DNA of 6,082 nucleotides from Desulfobacteraceae bacterium (GCA_002868985.1 PKTV01000367.1:1-6082), one strand, 5' to 3'; counted from the stretch's first letter, positions 1 to 5,750 are shown. Program-made: numbers and translations. The notes: a model not told the origin generated them from the sequence alone.

Positions 1-104
1 ATCCTTAGGGAAACGTCTTAACCGAACATAACAAAATAGATAGAACAACATTAACTTAATAAAATGTGTACGAATAAAACCCACATCTTGTATTTTTGAT
101 AATC

Positions 105-247
105 GCCACAACGTGGCTGAGCCCTTTCCCCTTGTCGGCGTCCATGCCCTGTGGAATGCGAAGCCTATTCCTCCGGAGTCAGCGACAAAGGGAAAAAAAG
201 TCATCTCTGTGAACTCTGAGACTCGAGCGACTCCCGCTAACAGCGGG
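105..247 (+). other. Structured leader or dispersed repeat upstream of the MBL-fold gene
   Basis: The region before the first gene has no credible coding sequence but is dense in inverted repeats. There is a GCCAC/GTGGC hairpin with an AAC loop (105-117). A 13-position stem pairs 125-137 with 183-195, with one C-A mismatch. It encloses a GGAAT/ATTCC hairpin (152-170) and the palindrome CTCCGGAG (170-177). A perfect CCCGCT/AGCGGG hairpin, again with an AAC loop, lies at 233-247. The ribosome binding site follows about 37 nt later. This could be a structured 5' leader of the metallo-hydrolase mRNA or a copy of an intergenic dispersed repeat. I do not recognise it as a known riboswitch class. 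The flanking 1-104 is AT-rich and I see no convincing -35/-10 pair in it. Confidence 0.4.
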
Positions 248-283
248 ATAAAGCGGGCGGTGAGCATACAATCAAACTTAAAT

Positions 284-290
284 AGGAGGA
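284..290 (+). promoter_or_regulatory. Ribosome binding site of the MBL-fold gene
   Basis: A perfect AGGAGGA lies 3 nt before the ATG at 294. This fixes the start there, although the spacing is short. An in-frame ATG at 312 has no comparable site. Confidence 0.75.
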
Positions 291-293
291 AAA

Positions 294-1217
294 ATGCCGG
301 TTCAGGAGATCATGAAAGATCTTTTCTTTATTGAACGAGGATACCTCAACGCCAATCATTTTGTGTATCGCTCCGAAAAGCCCGTACTTATCGACACCGG
401 ATATGTTACCGATTTCAACTTTACCGAAAAGATGATCACGTCACTGGGAGTCAAACTCGATGACGTCCGTCAGATCATCAACACCCATTGCCACTGCGAT
501 CACATCGGCGGCAACCGGATGATTCAACAGCGATCCGGATGCGACATTGCCATGCACCGAATCGGAAAACACTTTATCGACACCAAAGATGACTGGTCCA
601 CCTGGTGGACATACTACAATCAGAAGGCTGATTTCTTCAACTGCACCCAGGCCCTTGAAGACGGAGACGTTATTTTCGTAGGCCCCCATGAATTTCATGT
701 TATCTACACCCCCGGGCATGCAGCCGACGGCATCGTTTTGTACAACCCAAAAGAAAAGGTCCTGTTATCTTCGGACACCCTCTGGCAAAACGATCTGCCG
801 GTAATCACCATTCGCATCGAAGGAAGCCGGGCCCTGTTTTCCCTGAAAGAATCCTTGGAAAAAATCGAATCACTTGATGTTGACAGGGTTTATCCCGGAC
901 ATGGCAAGCCGTTTACCCAACTTAAAGACGCTGTATCTTTGTGCAAAGGTAAAATCGAGTTGTACTTAAAACACCCGGAACGCATCGGAACCGATCTTTT
1001 AAAAAAGATCATGATTTACACCTTGATGATGCACAAAACCGTTGCCGCAGATACATTTTTCGATCATTTGATGGGGACCTGGTGGTTTAAAGAAACCGTG
1101 GATCTTTATTTTGACAAAGCTTACGATACAAAATACCGGCAGATTCTTGAAAGTTTCTTGGAGCGGGGGATCGTAAAGCAAAAAGAAGGGCAGTTGTTTA
1201 CCACGGTAAAGCCCTGA
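294..1217 (+). CDS. MBL-fold metallo-hydrolase (glyoxalase II-like), 307 aa
   Basis: This is a cytoplasmic metallo-beta-lactamase-fold hydrolase, expected to bind two metals, usually zinc. All ligands of the fold are visible: the HxHxDH motif as HCHCDH (His65, His67, Asp69, His70), His142 in TPGHAADG, Asp161 in SSDTLW, and His203 in YPGHGKP. The catalytic domain covers about residues 8-215. Residues ~220-307 form a helical tail that looks like the C-terminal winged-helix-type extension found in LACTB2-like members. There is no signal peptide. The start is set by AGGAGGA at 284-290. The substrate cannot be read from the sequence: the superfamily includes thioesterases, lactonases and nucleases, and the PGHxxDG pattern resembles glyoxalase II-type thioesterases. 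The gene stands alone, preceded by a structured non-coding region and followed 9 bp later by an inverted-repeat element. Fold confidence is high; specific function is unknown. Confidence 0.9.
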   Translation: MPVQEIMKDLFFIERGYLNANHFVYRSEKPVLIDTGYVTDFNFTEKMITSLGVKLDDVRQIINTHCHCDHIGGNRMIQQRSGCDIAMHRIGKHFIDTKDDWSTWWTYYNQKADFFNCTQALEDGDVIFVGPHEFHVIYTPGHAADGIVLYNPKEKVLLSSDTLWQNDLPVITIRIEGSRALFSLKESLEKIESLDVDRVYPGHGKPFTQLKDAVSLCKGKIELYLKHPERIGTDLLKKIMIYTLMMHKTVAADTFFDHLMGTWWFKETVDLYFDKAYDTKYRQILESFLERGIVKQKEGQLFTTVKP

Positions 1218-1226
1218 GGCTTCTCA

Positions 1227-1421
1227 AGTGTCCATCCATAATGGCCCTTTTTGTCCTACTCGGCGTTCTCCGCAGATTTCCGGCTGCGGCGTACAGACGT
1301 ACGCCTTCCTGTCCCGCTTTGCGGGGACCGCAAACCCTTGTGCGGCCTTGATCAGAACAAAAATTGCTTATTTCTGAATTGGACACCCATTGTGTTCATT
1401 TTGAAATCATGGACGGACACT
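1227..1421. repeat. MITE-like element with terminal inverted repeats, non-coding
   Basis: The ends carry a 16-bp inverted repeat, 1227-1242 against 1406-1421, matching at 14 of 16 positions (AGTGTCC-A/G-TCCAT-A/G-AT). The interior is a series of palindromes. These are GGCGTAC/GTACGCC around AGAC (1288-1305), GTCCCGC/GCGGGGAC with one bulged base (1311-1328), CCGCA/TGCGG (1328-1345) and TCAGAA/TTCTGA (1352-1377). There is no transposase and no credible ORF, so it would have to be mobilised in trans or be a structured intergenic repeat. I see no clear target-site duplication. A second GGACAC copy at 1381-1386 is an alternative right end. It lies immediately downstream of the MBL-fold gene and might also supply 3' structure to that transcript. 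Confidence 0.55.
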
Positions 1422-1459
1422 AACTATAAAAATAGTAGGCCAATAGCCACTCCCCGGTG

Positions 1460-1487
1460 TTGTCAATTTTCCGAATAAGCTTGACAA
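1460..1487. promoter_or_regulatory. Candidate operator: TTGTCAA/TTGACAA inverted repeat over the -35
   Basis: TTGTCAA (1460-1466) and TTGACAA (1481-1487) form a perfect 7-bp inverted repeat whose half-site centres are 21 bp apart, about two helical turns. The right half-site coincides with the proposed -35 of the promoter ahead of the helicase gene. The geometry suits a dimeric regulator, but a 7-bp repeat can occur by chance. Confidence 0.25.
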
Positions 1488-1507
1488 AGACTTCTGCAAG
1501 CTATATT
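1481..1507 (+). promoter_or_regulatory. Candidate sigma70 promoter upstream of the DEAD-box helicase
   Basis: A consensus TTGACA (1481-1486) and TATATT (1502-1507, five of six matches to TATAAT) are separated by 15 nt, which is slightly short. A start near 1514 would give a ~95-nt leader that includes the terminator hairpin at 1554-1583 before the TTG at 1610. Confidence 0.4.
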
Positions 1508-1553
1508 GTCCGTCCAACATTAGTGTTCCTGGTTGTCGATCAAAAATTTACGT

Positions 1554-1583
1554 AAGCCCCGGAATAAATCCGGGGCTTTTTTT
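1554..1583 (+). terminator. Intrinsic terminator or attenuator in the helicase leader
   Basis: A perfect 10-bp stem, AAGCCCCGGA (1554-1563) with TCCGGGGCTT (1569-1578), closes a 5-nt ATAAA loop. Seven consecutive T residues (1577-1583) overlap the end of the 3' arm. It is a textbook rho-independent terminator on the plus strand. It ends 26 nt before the helicase start, too close for another promoter to fit between. Helicase transcripts therefore have to read through it. It may be an attenuator, or it may end a short RNA starting near 1514. Confidence 0.85.
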
Positions 1584-1609
1584 ATTGGAACACAGAAAGA
1601 AGGTATATA

Positions 1610-2848
1610 TTGAACTTTAAAGCATTTAATTTTCATCCCACTGTTTCGGCCGGCGTTTTAGAAGCGGATTATGAAATCCCGACCCCGATTCAGGCTCAGG
1701 CAATCCCGCCGATCCTGAAAGGTTGCGATGTGATGGGGCTGGCCCAAACCGGCACCGGCAAAACAGCGGCATTCGCCCTGCCGATCTTGAATCGTCTGAT
1801 GGGGAACAAAAGAGGTTGCCCCCGTGCCCTGATAATGGCCCCCACCCGGGAACTGGCCGAACAGATTCACCAGGCTTTCGAAATCATGGGGCGCAAAACC
1901 CGCCTTAAAAGCGTTTCGGTTTACGGTGGTGTGGGTATTAACCCACAGATTCAGAAACTAAAGCGTGCCGATATTGTCGTTGCCTGTCCCGGCAGGCTTC
2001 TCGACCATATCGGTCGTCATACCGTTGATTTCTCCCAACTGGAAGTGCTGGTAATAGACGAAGCTGACCAGTTGTTCGATATGGGTTTTCTCCCCGATAT
2101 CAGAAGAATTTTGAAGCATCTTCCACAAGCACGCCAGACACTGCTTTTCTCGGCGACCATGCCCACCGAAATACGACGCCTGTCCAAGGATATCCTGCGA
2201 AATCCGGTCACTGTCCAGATAGGAATGACCGCGCCTGCGGACACGGTCAGCCATGCGCTCTACCCGGTCGCCCAGCATCTGAAAACGGCGCTTTTGTTAA
2301 ATCTGTTGGGTTCCACCCCTATCCGTTCGGTTCTGGTCTTTACTCGAACCAAACACCGAGCCAAGAGCTTGGGGAAGAAGCTGGCTGTTGCCGGCTACCG
2401 GTCGGCTACGCTGCAGGGGAACCTTTCCCAGGGAAAACGTCAGGCTGCATTGGATGGCTTTCGGGATGGGACTTTTCAGATCCTGGTGGCCACCGATATC
2501 GCCGCTCGCGGAATTGATGTCACCCGGATCTCGCATGTCATTAACTACGATATCCCTTCAACTCCCGAAGCATACATTCATCGTATCGGTCGGACCGGCC
2601 GCGCCACTCACAGTGGCGAAGCGTTCACCCTTATTACCGGAGACGATCGCAAGATGGTTAGTGCCATCAATCGAATCATCGGTTCTAAGATCGAGCAACG
2701 GACCTTGTCAGCCTTTAACTACAACGCCCCGGCACTCACTCATAAAGACAGTCCGAAGGGGCAAAGGAAGCCGCATCGCACATTTTCAGGGGCCAATAGG
2801 GGCCGAAAGAAAACGGCTTCAGGTATGAATAATCGCATTTGGGCTTAA
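1610..2848 (+). CDS. rhlE: DEAD-box ATP-dependent RNA helicase, RhlE-type, 412 aa
   Basis: This is a cytoplasmic RNA helicase that uses ATP to unwind short RNA duplexes, in a family linked to ribosome assembly, mRNA decay and cold adaptation. All core motifs are present: Q motif with PTPIQ (24-28), motif I AQTGTGKT (45-52), PTRELA (78-83), GG (106-107), CPGR (126-129, where TPGR is usual), DEAD (150-153), SAT (181-183), VFTRT (243-247), ATDIAARGID (294-303) and HRIGRTGR (324-331). The tail from about 352 is basic (SPKGQRKPHR, NRGRKK), as expected for RNA binding. The start is TTG, supported by AGAAGG about 7 nt upstream and by the N-terminus 'NFKAFNF', which aligns with the usual RhlE beginning. 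The next in-frame Met (residue 42) would remove the Q motif. A strong terminator hairpin precedes it. I am sure of the family; the assignment to the RhlE subgroup rests on the overall pattern. Confidence 0.93.
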   Translation: MNFKAFNFHPTVSAGVLEADYEIPTPIQAQAIPPILKGCDVMGLAQTGTGKTAAFALPILNRLMGNKRGCPRALIMAPTRELAEQIHQAFEIMGRKTRLKSVSVYGGVGINPQIQKLKRADIVVACPGRLLDHIGRHTVDFSQLEVLVIDEADQLFDMGFLPDIRRILKHLPQARQTLLFSATMPTEIRRLSKDILRNPVTVQIGMTAPADTVSHALYPVAQHLKTALLLNLLGSTPIRSVLVFTRTKHRAKSLGKKLAVAGYRSATLQGNLSQGKRQAALDGFRDGTFQILVATDIAARGIDVTRISHVINYDIPSTPEAYIHRIGRTGRATHSGEAFTLITGDDRKMVSAINRIIGSKIEQRTLSAFNYNAPALTHKDSPKGQRKPHRTFSGANRGRKKTASGMNNRIWA

Positions 2849-2889
2849 ACCTAAACTGAGCGTTTCAAATAGTGACAGGAATATAAAAT

Positions 2890-3375
2890 TTATTTCTTTT
2901 TAAAATCTGGCATGTAAGATTCAGACAGCACTTTTTTCAGACGCTCTGCATGATCCTCTTCTTCTTGAATGACGGCATGCAATTGTTCCAGGGTCTCTTG
3001 ATCTTCGATCAGGGGCTGGAGCATTTTGTAAAACAGTACCGTGTCATTTTCAAATTCCATGACCAGATTGATCAGGTCTTGAACCTTTTCCATGGCGAAA
3101 AATTCCGCATCTTCCAGCGCCAAGCTGTGGGTCCCCACAGCATTCTGCAATAAGGCCCTGCCGAACTTCGCCTGTTCGGGATGTTCTCCGGTGTCTGGGA
3201 TTTTATCTTTTAGCGCTTCAAACCATTCAATATGCTTGACTTCTTCATCAGCCAGCCATTGCAGTAACGTACTCAGCGATGGGTTTTGAATGTTTTCCGC
3301 TGCGCGTCTGTATATTTTCTCGCCGTTCTGTTCTATCTGTACGGCAATATCGACAATATCTTTTAAAGAAAACAT
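2890..3375 (-). CDS. Ferritin-like / rubrerythrin-type diiron protein, 161 aa
   Basis: This is a four-helix-bundle ferritin-superfamily protein with the pattern of the rubrerythrin diiron domain. Numbered from the ATG at 3375, the likely metal ligands are Glu15 and/or Glu19 (IEQNGEKIY), Glu45-x-x-His48 (DEEVKH), Glu107/Glu109 (MEFEND) and Glu139-x-x-His142 (QEEEDH). No C-terminal rubredoxin domain with CxxC pairs follows, so it is the diiron part alone. Such proteins often act in peroxide or iron handling in anaerobes, but the function here is inferred. A TTG at 3390 would add five residues (MWKKK) but has no ribosome binding site. The ATG at 3375 is preceded by GGAAAAAG and gives the more natural N-terminus MFSLKDIV. 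It is the second gene of an operon with the 132-aa gene, 31 bp downstream of that gene's stop. It converges on the helicase gene, with no clear terminator in the 41-bp gap. Confidence 0.85.
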   Translation of the reverse strand: MFSLKDIVDIAVQIEQNGEKIYRRAAENIQNPSLSTLLQWLADEEVKHIEWFEALKDKIPDTGEHPEQAKFGRALLQNAVGTHSLALEDAEFFAMEKVQDLINLVMEFENDTVLFYKMLQPLIEDQETLEQLHAVIQEEEDHAERLKKVLSESYMPDFKKK

Positions 3376-3406
3376 TTTCTTTTTCCACAATACTTACTGA
3401 GTCGGA

Positions 3407-3805
3407 CTAGCTTTGCAAAAAGATGTCAAGGGGAATGGTGTGAACGTCGTTTGAGATTTCCTGGGTGGGCCCAAGCTGCCAGTCTGCGACCTGGCCACTG
3501 CCGTCAAGGAGTGCTCCGATGTTTTGAACCAAACCTTTGATGTTGATGATCGGATGACGGGTAAAGACTTCGGGCAGGCCATAAGTAAGACTGCAGGTGA
3601 TACATTTTCCGGGTCGCTGGGTCAGACGCAGCATAAACTCAAGCCGGTTTTCCCGAGAGCCGATGAATTCGAGACTGATGTCGTAAGCACCTTCTTCGAC
3701 ATCTCCGTAAAGGGCATCAAAAAATTGGTCTGATCGGTCTTTTGGAAATAGCTGTTTTAAAACATCTGGTGCAAAAATCTCGTCAAAACCCTTGGTTTCC
3801 ATCAT
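3407..3805 (-). CDS. Conserved-looking hypothetical protein, 132 aa
   Basis: I do not recognise this protein. It is soluble, without signal peptide or membrane segment. The N-terminal third reads as helical (DEIFAPDVLKQLFP). The middle alternates in a beta pattern (YDISLEFIGS, RLEFMLRLTQ), followed by KCITCSLTYGLP with a C-x-x-C pair (Cys68, Cys71), and then HPIINIKGLVQNIGALL. Two cysteines alone are not enough to claim a metal site. The start is well supported: GAGGT at 3813-3817 lies 7 nt before the ATG at 3805. A second ATG directly follows at 3802. The gene is first in a two-gene operon with the ferritin-like protein, behind a good promoter at 3858-3887. A link to iron or redox stress is possible only by association. 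Confidence 0.8.
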   Translation of the reverse strand: MMETKGFDEIFAPDVLKQLFPKDRSDQFFDALYGDVEEGAYDISLEFIGSRENRLEFMLRLTQRPGKCITCSLTYGLPEVFTRHPIINIKGLVQNIGALLDGSGQVADWQLGPTQEISNDVHTIPLDIFLQS

Positions 3806-3810
3806 TCACA

Positions 3811-3834
3811 ATACCTCATTTGAATTATACCTCA
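3811..3834 (-). repeat. Short direct repeat at the ribosome binding site
   Basis: On the minus strand TGAGGTAT occurs twice (3834-3827 and 3818-3811) with a 16-bp period. The copy nearer the gene supplies the Shine-Dalgarno sequence of the 132-aa protein. The upstream copy overlaps a TATAAT that has no -35 partner. The duplicated site might be chance or a tandem protein-binding site. Confidence 0.4.
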
Positions 3835-3857
3835 ATTGAGCGTTAAACCGGGTGGCC

Positions 3858-3887
3858 ATCATACGTGTTTGAGAATTAGCCTGTCAA
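3858..3887 (-). promoter_or_regulatory. Sigma70-like promoter of the 132-aa / ferritin-like operon
   Basis: On the minus strand TTGACA (3887-3882, perfect) and TATGAT (3863-3858, five of six) are separated by 18 nt. Transcription would begin near 3850, giving a leader of about 45 nt to the ATG at 3805. It lies in the 130-bp gap downstream of the hydrolase gene, so the operon can be expressed independently of that gene. Confidence 0.65.
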
Positions 3888-3935
3888 CATTTTTTCAAAA
3901 TTTTGCAGCCCTGTCTTCAATGAGAGACCAATTGA

Positions 3936-5288
3936 TCATTTAAGGCTGTTTTTGGCGTCAGGCAACACCTCGATCAAAGCAGTTCTCAGCCGCTGGATAT
4001 AATCAGGAGGAAAGGTCCAGATCGGAATATCCTCAGATTGGATCAATCCCCGCTCATCCGGCTTTAGATCGTGCATGAGTGTCATAAGTATATCACTACT
4101 GGTCCAAGGGCTCTTTCGAAAATAGGCATGGCCGTTTCCGGTCGTCGCCGATTCAGCATCCGTAACGTCAATGAATATGAGTTCCTGGCGTTCCCGAAGA
4201 TACTTTGCCGCGATATCCGGTAATTTGCGGTCCTTCCACATCTGCCCGAGCCGCTCCCGTCCAAAGAGCCAATTGGAAAATCCCAGCGCCGAATCGGATT
4301 CCGACACGTATACGGTGAGCGTTTTGGGAATTTTCAACAGCCCCTTGTCGATCTGGATGCCGAAAAGCTGGCGGTCGAAATCGCTTGCCGTCAGAATCAC
4401 ATGCCCGATTTTCAGCTTACGTTGAATAGTGGCCTTGTCTTGCTCTGTGTGCAGCATTGCCAGTTGAGCCAATGCAGTGATCACCACTCGCGTTCCGGCA
4501 CTGTAACCAACGATATGGATGTTCTTAGCATCGGTTTCCTTGGCAAGATATTGTAAAAATATTTGCAGAAAATGTGACGAAAGGGCCGCGGTCTCCGCAT
4601 CCGATACATAGGCCAGGGTCTTTGGTGTTGACGGCCATGCATAGGCGATAAACACACCGTCATACCCGAGAAAATGCCACAACTCAGTGGCGACCAAAAT
4701 AGGATTTTCGAAAACGACCTTGTACCCGTGGACATAGATGTAGATATCTTTTCGCTGGGATTGTTTTAATTTTTCATTGACCAGCTCGGCAAAACGTTCC
4801 GCCGGCTGATACAGCTCCTTGGTTATTAAATCCGGAGGCGTGAAAACCGTAATGCTTCGATCCAGGATGCCAAGCTCCTCTACTTCAGTCACTTTTATGG
4901 GATACTTGTCTGTTCGGTTCTTCAGCAAAGAGATTCGCCGGGCTTCCTCCCAGGTGATGTCCTTTTTTCCGGCTTTTATTTTCGCAGAACCGAGTCGCAG
5001 CAGGTTTCCTCTTTTGTTTTTGTAGAAGTGATCGTTTTCGCCGGCCGGAGATCGGTCTGTCGCATAAAGGATCCCTTTGTATGGAATTTTCTCGATGGGA
5101 TTTGTGTCGGTGAAAGGATCGATAGCGCCTTCTTCGTAGATGTCCGGTGCGGGCATCAAATTAATTTCATTCAGCTTTTTTCCTGAACAAGCGGCTAAAC
5201 CTACTATCAATACCAAAGTTAGCAAACCCGCGAAGACAATTTTGTACGGGCTCAAAAACCGATATTTAGAATTGACGGCATCGTGCAT
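3936..5288 (-). CDS. Lipoprotein alpha/beta-hydrolase, DUF900-type, 450 aa
   Basis: This is a predicted envelope-anchored serine hydrolase. Numbered from the ATG at 5288, residues 1-34 form a lipoprotein signal: a basic N-region, a hydrophobic stretch and the lipobox LAAC with Cys34 as the lipidation site. Serine follows the cysteine, which in enterics favours the outer membrane. ILYATDR (73-79) followed by a KRGNLLRLGSAKI strand is typical of the DUF900 family. The fold elements continue with VHGY (186-189), the nucleophile elbow GYSAG with Ser263, Asp303 or Asp305 in TASDFD, and His387 in GHAYF. The catalytic triad is therefore complete. The substrate is unknown. An upstream ATG at 5303 would place the AGGAGG at 5295-5300 inside the gene, so the ATG 6 nt after that AGGAGG is chosen. 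It is divergent from the small lipoprotein gene at 5410, sharing an AT-rich promoter region. No clear terminator follows it. Confidence 0.88.
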   Translation of the reverse strand: MHDAVNSKYRFLSPYKIVFAGLLTLVLIVGLAACSGKKLNEINLMPAPDIYEEGAIDPFTDTNPIEKIPYKGILYATDRSPAGENDHFYKNKRGNLLRLGSAKIKAGKKDITWEEARRISLLKNRTDKYPIKVTEVEELGILDRSITVFTPPDLITKELYQPAERFAELVNEKLKQSQRKDIYIYVHGYKVVFENPILVATELWHFLGYDGVFIAYAWPSTPKTLAYVSDAETAALSSHFLQIFLQYLAKETDAKNIHIVGYSAGTRVVITALAQLAMLHTEQDKATIQRKLKIGHVILTASDFDRQLFGIQIDKGLLKIPKTLTVYVSESDSALGFSNWLFGRERLGQMWKDRKLPDIAAKYLRERQELIFIDVTDAESATTGNGHAYFRKSPWTSSDILMTLMHDLKPDERGLIQSEDIPIWTFPPDYIQRLRTALIEVLPDAKNSLK

Positions 5289-5294
5289 AACGAT

Positions 5295-5300
5295 CCTCCT
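5295..5300 (-). promoter_or_regulatory. Ribosome binding site deciding the hydrolase start
   Basis: A perfect AGGAGG on the minus strand lies 6 nt before the ATG at 5288. It overlaps codons 2-3 of the longer possible reading frame from 5303, which argues that the shorter start is used. Confidence 0.8.
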
Positions 5301-5321
5301 CATCCGGGTTTTTTATGAAAA

Positions 5322-5349
5322 ATTATATCTTGTCTTTATAGTCTTTAAA
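5322..5349 (-). promoter_or_regulatory. Candidate promoter of the lipoprotein hydrolase
   Basis: On the minus strand a perfect TATAAT (5327-5322) has TTTAAA (5349-5344, four of six matches to TTGACA) 16 nt upstream. Transcription would begin near 5315, about 27 nt before the start codon. It interlocks with the promoter of the divergent small lipoprotein gene. Confidence 0.45.
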
Positions 5350-5358
5350 TATTATAAT
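5330..5358 (+). promoter_or_regulatory. Candidate promoter of the small lipoprotein
   Basis: TTGTCT (5330-5335, four of six) and a perfect TATAAT (5353-5358) are spaced by 17 nt. A start near 5365 gives a leader of about 45 nt. Its -35 lies between the -10 and -35 of the opposing promoter, so polymerase binding at the two should be mutually exclusive. Confidence 0.5.
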
Positions 5359-5409
5359 AATAAAACGTTTTTATAAAAGATAAACACCAAAACAAAAAAA
5401 GGAGGGGAA

Positions 5410-5706
5410 ATGAGACACAAAGTTTTAGCAATTCTACTGGCGATATTCTTTTTAGTCGGTATTGTGGGCTGCGGTGGATATTATATGGTCAAAGACCCGG
5501 CCAGCGGCAATGTTTATTACACAACGAAAATCAAAGATGAAAAAGGCGGCGCCATAAAATTCACGGATAAAAAATCCGAAACCAGCGTGACGTTGCAGAA
5601 CTCTGAAGTCAAGCAAATTCCCAAAAAAGAATTTAAAAGTGCCCTTGAAGCCAAAGAGGCCCCTGAAAGCAAAGAAGCGCCTGAAAGCAAACCAGTCAAA
5701 GAATAA
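5410..5706 (+). CDS. Small YgdI/YgdR-like (DUF903-type) lipoprotein, 98 aa
   Basis: The N-terminus is a lipoprotein signal: MRHK, a hydrophobic run, then the lipobox IVGC with Cys21 as the predicted lipidated residue, followed by two glycines. Residues ~24-74 have a run of short beta strands, with YYMVKDPASGNVYYT, GGAIKFTD and SEVKQI. This follows the layout of E. coli YgdI/YgdR (DUF903, small SH3-like barrel) with a 'YVM...DG...I...D.K' start and a closing 'V.EI/QI' strand. The tail is hydrophilic and charged, with two tandem EAPESK units (83-94), longer than in the enteric proteins. The start is fixed by GGAGGGG (5401-5407) just before the ATG. The gene is monocistronic: its own promoter lies upstream and a hairpin plus strong terminator follow. 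Its function is unknown in the family; the family assignment comes from memory of the pattern and is moderate. Confidence 0.75.
   Translation: MRHKVLAILLAIFFLVGIVGCGGYYMVKDPASGNVYYTTKIKDEKGGAIKFTDKKSETSVTLQNSEVKQIPKKEFKSALEAKEAPESKEAPESKPVKE
5656..5691 (+). repeat. 18-bp tandem repeat in the lipoprotein tail
   Basis: Two 18-bp units (5656-5673 and 5674-5691) match at 16 of 18 positions and each encodes EAPESK. Both differences are at third codon positions and silent, which suggests an older duplication kept at the protein level. Confidence 0.8.
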
Positions 5707-5713
5707 GACACGT

Positions 5714-5750
5714 TGCAGATATCGCTAAATGCTTTGAAGCGAGATCTGCA
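5714..5750 (+). other. Hairpin directly after the small lipoprotein gene
   Basis: TGCAGAT (5714-5720) pairs with ATCTGCA (5744-5750), and TCGCT (5722-5726) with AGCGA (5738-5742), leaving one A-G mismatch and an 11-nt loop. It begins 8 nt after the stop codon. There is no U-tract after it, so it is more likely a 3'-end stabilising structure than a terminator. Confidence 0.5.

Noticed and set aside
152..170. Resemblance of GCGAAGCC to the GCAAAGCC core of c-di-GMP-I riboswitches
   Set aside because: The partner GGCAAACC segment and the two-helix arrangement with tetraloop and receptor are absent; a short match is not enough.
113..334. Plus-strand 73-aa open frame upstream of the MBL-fold gene
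   Set aside because: It has no ribosome binding site, is built from the inverted-repeat region and overlaps the well-supported metallo-hydrolase start in another frame.
1198..1478. Short open frames on both strands in the 1218-1609 gap
   Set aside because: They follow the palindromes of the repeat element, have odd composition rich in Cys/Arg, lack ribosome binding sites and resemble no protein.
2388..2828. 146-aa open frame on the plus strand inside the helicase gene
   Set aside because: It is an out-of-frame shadow of the helicase, whose motifs V and VI are encoded in the main frame here.
3824..3829. TATAAT on the minus strand just before the 132-aa gene as its -10
   Set aside because: The position 17 nt upstream reads CCCGGT, with no -35 likeness; the TTGACA/TATGAT pair at 3858-3887 is far better.
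3896..3905. CAAAATTTTG palindrome as the terminator of the lipoprotein hydrolase
   Set aside because: An AT-only stem followed by A residues on the minus strand is not a plausible intrinsic terminator.
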